Assembly (NCBI GenBank): GCA_022772525.1
Contig: JALFAD010000014.1
Location: forward strand, 1-34,764
Length of the DNA stretch: 34,764 nt
Direction of reading: 5' to 3'
From: Clostridiales bacterium
Lineage (GTDB): Bacteria; Bacillota; Clostridia; Oscillospirales; Oscillospiraceae
The notes below the pieces were generated by a model. It was not told the origin of the DNA, did not search any database, and saw nothing but the letters and a program-made list of their open reading frames with translations. Each line of letters starts with the position of its first letter. Position 1 is the first letter of the stretch. The position numbers and the translations under genes were made by a program. This document shows positions 21,541 through 28,516 of this stretch, piece after piece.

Positions 21541-22617
21541 TTATTGTGTCTTATCCAGCAGCTGCTGATAAATGCTTTGGGTTTCCGCCGCGTCCCTGCC
21601 GCTGAGCACCAGTGTTTTCCCATTCACTTTCAGCACCACGCAGGCCTCGGGATTGTAATAGGTATAGCGAGTATAATTGCCGAATTCCTCGTTCTCGAAG
21701 GTGCCCAGCAGCAGACGGAAACTGCCCACGCCAAAGACCCGTCTGCCCGGCACGTTGCCGTCCCGGTATTCCACACTTTCCACCCGGTCATAAGCTACGG
21801 TCAGATCGTCATAGAAGCTGGCTTTGATGGTGAAAGAATCATCGGAGAAGGTGGTCTCCACCGAGCCTGCAAACAGCGTCACCAGCACAAAGGCCAGAGT
21901 CAGCACTCCCACCGCTATGCCCACTTTTCCCAGCCGGGTGTGGGCGCTGGGTACGGGCTTCAATTCGTCCCCACGCTGTACCTGTTTGCGGTAGTAGCAA
22001 TAGGAATAGACGGTGGGCACCACCGACAGAACTACCGCGCTGGCGATCATAACACCGGCGTTCCATCCGGCAGGCAGGAAGGCAGCGAGCATCATCACTG
22101 CGCCGCCGACAATCCAGACCCGACCGCCAAAACGGTGGGTGGCGTTCCAGTTCTCCTCGCTGGTGTAGGTCCAGGGCACCTTGATGCCGATGGTGTAGTT
22201 CTGGCGGCACTTGGGCAGATAGTTGCCGATGGCAACAAACATCAGGCCCAATGCGGCAATCATAATCCCGCTGACGGACACCTGAACTCCCAGCGCCAGA
22301 GAATACATGATGGCGCCGCAGACGTTGGACAGCACCGGCATGATCCACAGCACCAGCCGGATGGGCTTCCAGTTCCGATTCTGATTTTTGGGATCCTTCG
22401 CCGTGACCAAGATGCACAGCCAATGTCCGGCCAGCAGGCACAAATAGGGTACAAACACCGCGAAGGGAATGCTGCCGTAGCCGTCAGGCTGACCGTCAAA
22501 GCCCCAATGGGTTGCGATGGTTTCGGGGAGCCGGTTCCACAGAATCAGGCCCACCAGAACGGGGATCAAAATGACCAGAGAGGAAACAATCAGTTCCGTT
22601 TTATGTTTGCGAATCAT
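21541..22617 (-). CDS. SdpI/DUF1648 family membrane protein with a C-terminal PH-like domain
   Basis: This is a 358-residue membrane protein with about seven hydrophobic segments. Residues 1-60 carry the DUF1648 signature (RLPETIATHWGFDGQPDG). The SdpI signature NYTIGIKVPWTYTSEENW with THRFGG follows near residues 140-165. In Bacillus, SdpI gives immunity to the SDP toxin and sequesters the autorepressor SdpR. The last ~110 residues form a separate soluble part, probably a bacterial PH-like domain, not present in Bacillus SdpI. The adjacent ArsR-type regulator gene 69 bp upstream completes the sdpRI arrangement. The sequence shows no toxin gene, so immunity is only one possible role; a membrane-signal receptor for the regulator is another. 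Confidence 0.83.
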   Translation of the reverse strand: MIRKHKTELIVSSLVILIPVLVGLILWNRLPETIATHWGFDGQPDGYGSIPFAVFVPYLCLLAGHWLCILVTAKDPKNQNRNWKPIRLVLWIMPVLSNVCGAIMYSLALGVQVSVSGIMIAALGLMFVAIGNYLPKCRQNYTIGIKVPWTYTSEENWNATHRFGGRVWIVGGAVMMLAAFLPAGWNAGVMIASAVVLSVVPTVYSYCYYRKQVQRGDELKPVPSAHTRLGKVGIAVGVLTLAFVLVTLFAGSVETTFSDDSFTIKASFYDDLTVAYDRVESVEYRDGNVPGRRVFGVGSFRLLLGTFENEEFGNYTRYTYYNPEACVVLKVNGKTLVLSGRDAAETQSIYQQLLDKTQ

Positions 22618-22686
22618 AAGGCACCTCCAGTGTGCGTTCCGGCGCCCAGCGGGCGCGAACAGGTTTCAAATTTCATCGTGTGGTTG

Positions 22687-22974
22687 TTATTCCGGCTCTG
22701 AAGGGTTGGCATTCTCTCCTTTCAAATCCGAAATCCACAGCAGGATTTCCTCCAGAACCGAAGCGTTCAATTCGTAGTAAATATACTTACCGTCCCGGGT
22801 GTCCTCGATGAGGTCTGCTTCCTTCAGCACCGACAAGTGCCGGGATACGGCGGCGGCGGTGATGTCGAACTGCTCGGCAATCTCCCCGGCAGAGCGCTTC
22901 CCGTTTTTCAGCAGATTCAGAATCTCCCGCCGGGTGGGGTCTGCCAGCGCCTTCAGGGTCTGCTGCAAGCTCAT
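22687..22974 (-). CDS. SdpR-like ArsR-family autorepressor
   Basis: This 95-residue winged helix regulator has ALADPTRREILNLLKNGKRS, a recognition helix AAAVSRHLSVLKEADLIED and wing RDGKYIYYELN. There are no metal-binding cysteines, as in SdpR and unlike metal-sensing ArsR proteins. The start is the ATG at 22974 after GGAGGAAACACA; an upstream start at 23001 lies in the operator and is rejected. It heads the operon with the SdpI-like gene. Two matching palindromes flank its own promoter, fitting autorepression relieved when the membrane partner binds the regulator. Confidence 0.9.
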   Translation of the reverse strand: MSLQQTLKALADPTRREILNLLKNGKRSAGEIAEQFDITAAAVSRHLSVLKEADLIEDTRDGKYIYYELNASVLEEILLWISDLKGENANPSEPE

Positions 22975-22999
22975 TGTGTTTCCTCCTTTCATATTTAAC

Positions 23000-23019
23000 A
23001 TTTAACTTAACTGTTAAAC
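23000..23019. promoter_or_regulatory. Operator palindrome 1 (downstream of the sdpR-like -10)
   Basis: ATTTAAC (23000-23006), 6 bases, then GTTAAAC (23013-23019): a 7-6-7 palindrome with one mismatch, lying between the -10 box and the start codon. Binding here would block polymerase. Confidence 0.75.
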
Positions 23020-23021
23020 GT

Positions 23022-23050
23022 AGTATAGCACAGGGTCAGGTACTTGTCAA
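23022..23050 (-). promoter_or_regulatory. Promoter of the sdpR-sdpI-like operon
   Basis: Read leftward, TTGACA (23050-23045) and TATACT (23027-23022) are 17 bp apart. It is flanked on both sides by copies of the same palindrome. Confidence 0.87.
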
Positions 23051-23057
23051 GCATTTT

Positions 23058-23077
23058 ATTTAACCAAATTGTTAAAT
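23058..23077. promoter_or_regulatory. Operator palindrome 2 (between the divergent promoters)
   Basis: ATTTAAC (23058-23064), CAAATT, then GTTAAAT (23071-23077): a perfect 7-6-7 palindrome. It is 58 bp from the first copy and sits 10 bp upstream of the -35 box of the divergent larE promoter, so the regulator may also affect larE. Confidence 0.78.
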
Positions 23078-23087
23078 GTTAATTCTA

Positions 23088-23116
23088 TTGATAACCGGGT
23101 GTGAAAATGCTATAAT
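23088..23116 (+). promoter_or_regulatory. Promoter of the larE-larB-larC operon
   Basis: TTGATA (23088-23093), 17 bp, then TATAAT (23111-23116) with an extended TGC before it. The larE ATG is 30 bases downstream. Confidence 0.85.
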
Positions 23117-23146
23117 GTTACAAAATTCTCACCTGTGGAGGGTCCT

Positions 23147-23893
23147 ATGAATCTGACGCAGTTTTGGCAAGCGAACCCCAAGGCCGCCATTGCCTTTTCC
23201 GGCGGCGTGGATTCTGCCTATTTACTCTATTCCGCCGTTCAGTCCGGCGCAAATGTTAAGGCCTATTACGCGAAAACCGCCTTCCAGCCCGCCTTTGAGC
23301 TGGAGGACGCGAAAAAGCTGGCGTGCCAGCTGGGCGCGGAAATGGAGATTCTCACGCTGGACATTCTCAGCGTGCCGAAGGTAGCGGAAAACCCGACAAA
23401 CCGCTGCTATTACTGCAAAACAGCCCTGTTTTCCGCCATGACCGCCGCCGCGAAAAAGGATGGTTTCACCCTGATTCTGGATGGCACCAACGCCTCTGAT
23501 AAGGCTTCCGACCGGCCCGGGATGCAGGCGCTCCGGGAGCTTTCCGTCCGCTCTCCCCTGCGGGAGTGCGGCCTGACAAAAAAAGAAATCCGGCGGCTTT
23601 CCAAAGAAGCCGGGCTGTTCACCCACGACAAACCCGCCTACGCCTGCCTTGCCACCCGGATTCCCACCGGAGACGCCATCACACCGGAGAAGCTGGCCCG
23701 GACGGAGGACGCGGAAACCTATCTGCACGACCTCGGTCTGCGGGACTTCCGGGTGCGGACACTGGGGGACATCGCCCGGATTCAGGTTCCCGAATCGGAT
23801 TTGGAAACCGTGCTGAAAAACAGGGAGGTCATCGTCTCCCATTTGAAGAAGCTGTATTCCGGCGTTGTGCTGGATTTGGAGGTGCGCCCATGA
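23147..23893 (+). CDS. larE: LarE, sulfur transferase of nickel-pincer cofactor synthesis
   Basis: The 248-residue PP-loop protein adenylates the carboxyl groups of the pyridinium precursor and replaces them with thiocarboxylates. The PP-loop is SGGVDS (18-23). Cysteines C87 and C90 (RCYYCK) and C167 (AYACLATR) are all present. Lactobacillus LarE has only the equivalent of C167 and sacrifices its sulfur; homologues with three cysteines are known to carry an iron-sulfur cluster and can turn over. This protein belongs by motif to the three-cysteine type. The start is the ATG at 23147, close behind GGAGGG; the GTG at 23135 is rejected. Its stop overlaps the larB start (ATGA). Confidence 0.93.
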   Translation: MNLTQFWQANPKAAIAFSGGVDSAYLLYSAVQSGANVKAYYAKTAFQPAFELEDAKKLACQLGAEMEILTLDILSVPKVAENPTNRCYYCKTALFSAMTAAAKKDGFTLILDGTNASDKASDRPGMQALRELSVRSPLRECGLTKKEIRRLSKEAGLFTHDKPAYACLATRIPTGDAITPEKLARTEDAETYLHDLGLRDFRVRTLGDIARIQVPESDLETVLKNREVIVSHLKKLYSGVVLDLEVRP

Positions 23894-24645
23894 ATTCCGA
23901 TATCCGCAAGCTTTTGGAGGATGTTCAGTCCGGTGCGGTCAGCGTGGATGACGCTCTGCTGAAAATCAAAATGTCCCCCTTCGAGGACATTGGCTACGCC
24001 AAGGTGGACCTGCACCGCCGGGTGCGTCAGGGTGCGGCGGAGGTGATCTACGGCGCGGGAAAGACCCCGGAGCAGATCGCGGGCATCATCGACACCATGA
24101 GCCGCCACGGACAAAGCCGCATTCTCATCACCCGGATGTCGGCAGAAGCTGCCGAATTTGTCTCGAAAACCGTCTCTCTGGACTACCGCAGGGATGCGAA
24201 AGTGGGCATTGTAGGCGGGTTTCCGGAGCCTGACGGCATCGGAAAGGTAGTCATCGCCACCGGCGGCACCAGCGATATCCCCGTTGCCGAGGAAGCGGCC
24301 CTAACGGCGGAAATTCTGGGCAGTCGTGTGGTGCGGCTGTACGACGTGGGCGTGTCCGGGGTACACCGACTGCTGGCCCACATGGATCTCATTATGGAGG
24401 CCAGCGTAGTCATCGCCATTGCGGGCATGGAAGGGGCTCTCGCCAGCGTGGTGGGGGGACTGGCAGACTGCCCGGTGATCGCGGTGCCCACCAGCGTGGG
24501 CTATGGCGCTTCCTTCGGCGGCATCTCCGCCCTGCTCAGTATGCTCAATTCCTGCGCCAGCGGCGTCAGCGTGGTGAATATCGACAACGGCTTTGGCGCG
24601 GGCTTCCTGGCCAACCGCATCAACCACATGGAGGTCAAAAAATGA
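23890..24645 (+). CDS. larB: LarB, carboxylase/hydrolase of nickel-pincer cofactor synthesis
   Basis: This is a 251-residue protein. LarB carboxylates and hydrolyses nicotinic acid adenine dinucleotide to the pyridinium dicarboxylate mononucleotide, the first step of the pathway. The C-terminal two-thirds have the PurE-like fold signature: KVGIVGGFPEPDGIGKVVIA, ATGGTSDIPVAEEAALTAE, then MEGALASVVGGLADCPVIAV and PTSVGYGASFGGISALLSML. The N-terminal part (DVQSGAVSVDDALLKI) is also family-typical. The start at 23890 overlaps the larE stop; the stop overlaps the larC start, so all three genes are coupled. Confidence 0.95.
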   Translation: MNSDIRKLLEDVQSGAVSVDDALLKIKMSPFEDIGYAKVDLHRRVRQGAAEVIYGAGKTPEQIAGIIDTMSRHGQSRILITRMSAEAAEFVSKTVSLDYRRDAKVGIVGGFPEPDGIGKVVIATGGTSDIPVAEEAALTAEILGSRVVRLYDVGVSGVHRLLAHMDLIMEASVVIAIAGMEGALASVVGGLADCPVIAVPTSVGYGASFGGISALLSMLNSCASGVSVVNIDNGFGAGFLANRINHMEVKK

Positions 24646-25805
24646 AAACCTTATATCTCGACTGCGGCATGGGCGCTGCCGGGGATATGCTCACCGCCGC
24701 GCTGCTGGAGCTGCTGCCGGATAGAGACGCCTTTGTGGAGGAACTGAACGCATTGGGCATTCCCGGCGTGAGTTTTTCGGCGGAAAAGTGCGAAAAATGC
24801 GGGATTCTTGGCACCCATATGACAGTAACCGTTCATGGGGAGGAAGAATCTGACCATCCCCACCACCACGGTCATTTGGTGGATATTCGCGGCATTGTCA
24901 GCAGCCTGCCCATCCCCACCATGGTGAAGCTGGACATCCTGTCGGTTTATGAGGAAATCGCACAGGCGGAAAGCCACGTCCACGGCGTTCCCGTGGAGCA
25001 GATTCACTTTCATGAAGTGGGAACCATGGACGCCATTGCCGATGTGACCGCCGTGTGCCTGCTGCTGCACCGGCTGGCTCCAGACAAAATCATCGTCTCC
25101 CCTGTCCATGTAGGCAGCGGGCAGGTGCGCTGCGCCCACGGCATTCTGCCGGTGCCCGCCCCCGCTACGGCGTATCTGCTGCGGGACATCCCCATTTACG
25201 GCGGTTCCATCGCCGGGGAGCTGTGCACCCCCACCGGAGCGGCGCTTATCCGGCACTTTGCCACAGAATTCGGGGAGATGCCCGTCATGAAGGTTCAGGC
25301 CATCGGATACGGCATTGGCAAAAAGGATTTTCCTCGTGCCGACTGCGTCCGGGCGCTGCTGGGAAAATCGGAAGACCCGGTTGGCGGAATCGTGGAGCTT
25401 CGCTGCAATGTGGACGACATGACCGGGGAAGCCATCGGCTTTGCGCTGGAGCAGCTTCTTGGAAGCGGCGCGCTGGATGCCTTCACCGTGCCCATCGGCA
25501 TGAAAAAGTCCCGGCCCGGTGTTCTGATTACCGTGCTCTGCCGGGAGGAACAGAAGGAAGCCATGGCTGGGCTGCTGCTGAAGCACACCACCACGCTGGG
25601 CGTCCGGGAGTTTCCCTGCCAGCGGTACACTCTGAACCGCACTGTGGAAACCGTGGACACGCCCTACGGCCCCATCCGGAAGAAAGTCAGTTCCGGTTAC
25701 GGTGTCCGCCGGGAGAAGTATGAATATGACGATCTTGCAAAAATCGCGAAAGCACAAGGCCTTTCTCTTGCTGAATTACTTGACAAAATATGCCCCGATT
25801 CTTAA
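24642..25805 (+). CDS. larC: LarC, nickel insertase of pincer cofactor synthesis (single ORF)
   Basis: This 387-residue CTP-dependent cyclometallase inserts nickel into the dithiocarboxylate precursor. It opens with LYLDCGMGAAGDMLTAALLE, has the HFHEVGTMDAIADV motif, and ends with the ferredoxin-like C-terminal region (VELRCNVDDMTGEAIGFALE). A histidine-rich loop (DHPHHHGH) at about residue 70 could gather nickel. In Lactobacillus plantarum, larC is split and joined by frameshifting; here a single uninterrupted frame encodes the whole protein. The larA racemase gene is not in this window. A bidirectional terminator follows. Confidence 0.95.
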   Translation: MKTLYLDCGMGAAGDMLTAALLELLPDRDAFVEELNALGIPGVSFSAEKCEKCGILGTHMTVTVHGEEESDHPHHHGHLVDIRGIVSSLPIPTMVKLDILSVYEEIAQAESHVHGVPVEQIHFHEVGTMDAIADVTAVCLLLHRLAPDKIIVSPVHVGSGQVRCAHGILPVPAPATAYLLRDIPIYGGSIAGELCTPTGAALIRHFATEFGEMPVMKVQAIGYGIGKKDFPRADCVRALLGKSEDPVGGIVELRCNVDDMTGEAIGFALEQLLGSGALDAFTVPIGMKKSRPGVLITVLCREEQKEAMAGLLLKHTTTLGVREFPCQRYTLNRTVETVDTPYGPIRKKVSSGYGVRREKYEYDDLAKIAKAQGLSLAELLDKICPDS

Positions 25806-25823
25806 CCGAATCGGGGCATATTT
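25786..25823. terminator. Bidirectional terminator between larC and the S41 protease gene
   Basis: A 16-bp stem (25786-25801 with 25808-25823) has an A-rich left flank and T-rich right flank, so U-runs occur in both directions. It serves the convergent larC and protease genes; larC's stop codon lies in the loop. Confidence 0.92.
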
Positions 25824-25824
25824 C

Positions 25825-26967
25825 TTATTCCAGAGCCTTAATTGCTGCCTGAAGCTGGGGGTCCTCCCCGGCGCTGAGGGTGCCATAATAGATAGCGGAG
25901 GCCGTTTCCTCGTCCACGTCCACCCGGACGGTGGGAATAACGCCTTTGTCCGCCAGAGAATTGCCCTTGGGGGTAAAATACTTGCCGGTAGACAGCGCCA
26001 CGGCAGAGCCGTCGCCCAGCGGGATGGTCTGCTGGTAATAGCCCTTGCCCACCGTCGGCTCGCCCACCACCACCGCCGCTTCGTACTCCTGCAAAGCGGC
26101 GGCAAAGAACTCCGCTGCGGAATAGCTGTCGCCGTTGACCAGCACCGCCATGGGCATATCCAGAAAATTCTCGTCGGAAGTATCCACCTGTTCTTTTCCG
26201 TCAAAGCTGACGCTGCGGAACAGGTCGCCCTCGGGCAGCAGATAGTCAAGGAGCTTCACCAGCTCGTCCGCAAAGCCGCCGGGGTTGTTGCGCACATCCA
26301 GAATCAGCTTTTTCGCTCCCGCAGAGCGCAGCTTTTCAATGGCGGAAATGGTTTCCTCAGCGCAGCGTGCGTCAAAGTTGCTGATTTTCACCAGACCGAT
26401 TCCATCCTCCAGCATCTCGCCTTCCGCAACGGGCTGCTCGATCCGGCGGCGCTCCACGGAGAGGGTCATATGCTCACCCTTGCGCATAACGGTGAGAGAC
26501 ACTTTGGTGCCCTCCTGGCCCTTGACCAGCGCGCCCACCTCGTCGGTGGTCATTCCCCGAACGTCCTGATCCTCCACACCAATGAGCAGGTCGTTTACCT
26601 CGATGCCCGCCTCCTTGGCAGGACTGCCGTCGGTGACCATGATAATCAGGAAGCCGGATTCATCCTCCTGGGGCTGGATGGTAACGCCCACGCCCACGTA
26701 GGCATTCTCCTCCTGCTCCCGGTGGGTATCGTAGTCCTTGGCGGAAATGTAGTAGCTCCAGCGGTCACCGGTGGCCTTCACCATGGCGGCGGCAGCGGCA
26801 TCCTCCATGGCCTGTGTGTCCGCTTCGCCGATGAAGCGGTTCTCAATCAGTGCTTCCAGCCTGTCCAGCTTGGAGGGGGGATTTTCACCCACCAGCGCCA
26901 GTGTGATAACCGTGGCCAGCATGGCTACCAGCACATAGGAGCCAATCGTGAGCAGTTTCTTTTTCAT
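25825..26967 (-). CDS. S41 family C-terminal processing protease (CtpA-like)
   Basis: This is a 380-residue secreted or membrane-anchored serine protease. One hydrophobic N-terminal helix (about 5-26) precedes a PDZ domain (about 88-170) and the S41 core. The catalytic serine is S283 in NGDSYSAAEF, and the general base lysine is K308 in TVGKGYYQ; LDVRNNPGG is the family motif. The start is the ATG at 26967 with GGAG upstream. It is the last gene of the ftsEX operon, though a 190-bp fold-back sequence separates it from the M23 gene. CtpA proteases trim secreted cell-wall enzymes, so the M23 proteins upstream are likely substrates; this is inferred from gene order. Confidence 0.9.
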   Translation of the reverse strand: MKKKLLTIGSYVLVAMLATVITLALVGENPPSKLDRLEALIENRFIGEADTQAMEDAAAAAMVKATGDRWSYYISAKDYDTHREQEENAYVGVGVTIQPQEDESGFLIIMVTDGSPAKEAGIEVNDLLIGVEDQDVRGMTTDEVGALVKGQEGTKVSLTVMRKGEHMTLSVERRRIEQPVAEGEMLEDGIGLVKISNFDARCAEETISAIEKLRSAGAKKLILDVRNNPGGFADELVKLLDYLLPEGDLFRSVSFDGKEQVDTSDENFLDMPMAVLVNGDSYSAAEFFAAALQEYEAAVVVGEPTVGKGYYQQTIPLGDGSAVALSTGKYFTPKGNSLADKGVIPTVRVDVDEETASAIYYGTLSAGEDPQLQAAIKALE

Positions 26968-26990
26968 GTTCCAACACTCCCATAGAAAGG

Positions 26991-27180
26991 TTCCCACAGC
27001 CCGTTTTATACTAAAACCAGATTGAAAGCTTTAACAGATTTCCGAGGATGAATTGTGTCAGAAAAGGCAGATGACGCAGATGGGCTGACGCCCATCAAGG
27101 AAGATAACGCGTTCTGACGCAATTCAGACCGGAAAGATATAAAGTTCTTAATCGGGTTTTCGTATTAGGGCTGTGGGAAA
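26991..27180. repeat. About 190-bp fold-back element between the M23 and S41 genes
   Basis: The two halves are imperfect inverted copies over nearly the whole stretch. The outer arms TTCCCACAGCCC (26991-27002) and GGGCTGTGGGAAA (27168-27180) match, then AAAACC..GATT..CTTTA against its complement, then TTTCCGAGGATGAATTGTGT (27039-27058) against 27114-27134, ending in a central hairpin GATGGGC-TGAC-GCCCATC (27079-27096). The whole would fold as one long hairpin. This resembles a miniature inverted-repeat element or a structured RNA in the operon. No open frame is present. Confidence 0.75.
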
Positions 27181-27183
27181 GGA

Positions 27184-28479
27184 TTACAGTGCTACATAGT
27201 TGCAGGGGTTTACATAAACACCGTTCACAGCGATGCCAAAATGCAGGTGGTCGCCGGTTGCCACGCCGGTAGCGCCGGTGGTGCCGATCTGCTGGCCCGC
27301 GCTGACCATCTGGCCCGCCGAGACGCAGTAGTTGCTCAGGTGCATATAGATGGAGGACACGCCGTCGCCGTGGTCAATCTTTACATAGTTGCCGGCGGCG
27401 CTGCCGTAGCCCGCCACAACCACCCGTCCGGCCTTGGCCGCCACGACAGTCCAGCCCGTACCGGTATCCAGGTCAACACCCTGATGGTAAGTAGAAGCGC
27501 CGGTGGTGGGAGACACACGGGTGCCGAAGGGAGAAGTAATGGAGGTATAGCTGCACGGACGCACCCAGCCGCCGCCCACAGCCGTACCGCCGGTGCCGCC
27601 GCTGGTGCCGTTGCTGGGCTTATCCATGGAGGAGCCTGCCGCCGCAGTGGTAGGCGGGACATAGGTCGCCATATAGGCCTCCCACTCCGCCTGCTTGGCA
27701 GCGCTGTACTCCTCTTCCTTGGTGGCGATCTGCTTCAGGAATTCCTCGTCCATGGCCTGGAACTCCGCTTCCAGCGCTTCCAGGTCGTCCGCCTTGCTCA
27801 GAAGCTCCTGCAAAAGATCCTCCGCTTCCTTCCGCTTGGCGTTCATTTCCTCCTGCGCCGCGTCCAGCTCCTTCTTGGTCTGCTCCATTTCGGCCTTTTC
27901 CTCCTGGAGGTCAACCTGAGCCACTTCCACCGCGTCGGCGGCATCGCTGAGCTGTTTCAACCGCCGGTTATCGGAGGCGGCGATTTCCTCCACCATGTTC
28001 AGCCGGTCCAGAAGGTCGGAAAAGCTGTTGGCCTTGAACAGCACCTCCCAGTAGGAGATTTCGCCTTCCTCCTCCATGGTGCGGACACGAACCTTGTTTT
28101 CCTCGTTCAGCTGGTCATACAGCCCCTCGGCGTTGTCCAGCTCGTCCTGCTTGTCCGCAATCAGAAGGTTGTAGGCGGACAGCTGGTCGTTCATATTGGT
28201 AATCTGCTCGCTGAGCAGCTGAATCTCCTGATCGATGACATTCTTTCGGGCGATAATGTCCGCGATCTCGTTTTCATTCGCCTGATACTGCTCCTTGACG
28301 TCGTCGATCTTATCCTTCAACTCTGCCTTTTCCTTCTTCAGCTGGTTGATCTGCTTCCGAATCTCGGAAGAGGAGGCCGCGCTGGCCCGGGAGGGCAGGA
28401 TGCTCATGAGCAGCGTCAGCAGCATGATGGCAGCCATGACGCCGGACAGGATCGATACCAAACGTTTACGATTCTTCAT
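27184..28479 (-). CDS. Coiled-coil M23 peptidoglycan hydrolase (FtsEX effector candidate 1)
   Basis: This is a 431-residue secreted protein with a signal peptide (about 1-32). Two long coiled coils (about 33-270) include the WEVLFKANSFSDLLDRLNMV segment typical of PcsB/EnvC-like proteins, then a Gly/Ser/Pro linker. The C-terminal M23 (LytM) domain keeps the zinc ligands: H and D in YHQGVDLDT and HLH in GDHLHFGI. The ligands are intact, so it should be an active endopeptidase, unlike EnvC of E. coli, which only activates other enzymes. The start is the ATG at 28479 after AAAAGGAGA. It is a tandem paralogue of the next gene upstream and sits in the ftsEX operon. Confidence 0.9.
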   Translation of the reverse strand: MKNRKRLVSILSGVMAAIMLLTLLMSILPSRASAASSSEIRKQINQLKKEKAELKDKIDDVKEQYQANENEIADIIARKNVIDQEIQLLSEQITNMNDQLSAYNLLIADKQDELDNAEGLYDQLNEENKVRVRTMEEEGEISYWEVLFKANSFSDLLDRLNMVEEIAASDNRRLKQLSDAADAVEVAQVDLQEEKAEMEQTKKELDAAQEEMNAKRKEAEDLLQELLSKADDLEALEAEFQAMDEEFLKQIATKEEEYSAAKQAEWEAYMATYVPPTTAAAGSSMDKPSNGTSGGTGGTAVGGGWVRPCSYTSITSPFGTRVSPTTGASTYHQGVDLDTGTGWTVVAAKAGRVVVAGYGSAAGNYVKIDHGDGVSSIYMHLSNYCVSAGQMVSAGQQIGTTGATGVATGDHLHFGIAVNGVYVNPCNYVAL

Positions 28480-28516
28480 AGGATTCTCCTTTTCAAGAGG
28501 CGGCATACACCCTTTT

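Noticed and set aside
19792..22701. A 969-codon open frame on the + strand.
   Set aside because: It lies opposite lysS, greA and the SdpI-like gene, runs across their boundaries and is rich in His and Gly. It is a by-product of codon bias in the real leftward genes.
24642..25805. Possible programmed frameshift in larC, as in Lactobacillus plantarum.
   Set aside because: The frame is continuous from the start codon to the C-terminal domain, so no frameshift is needed.
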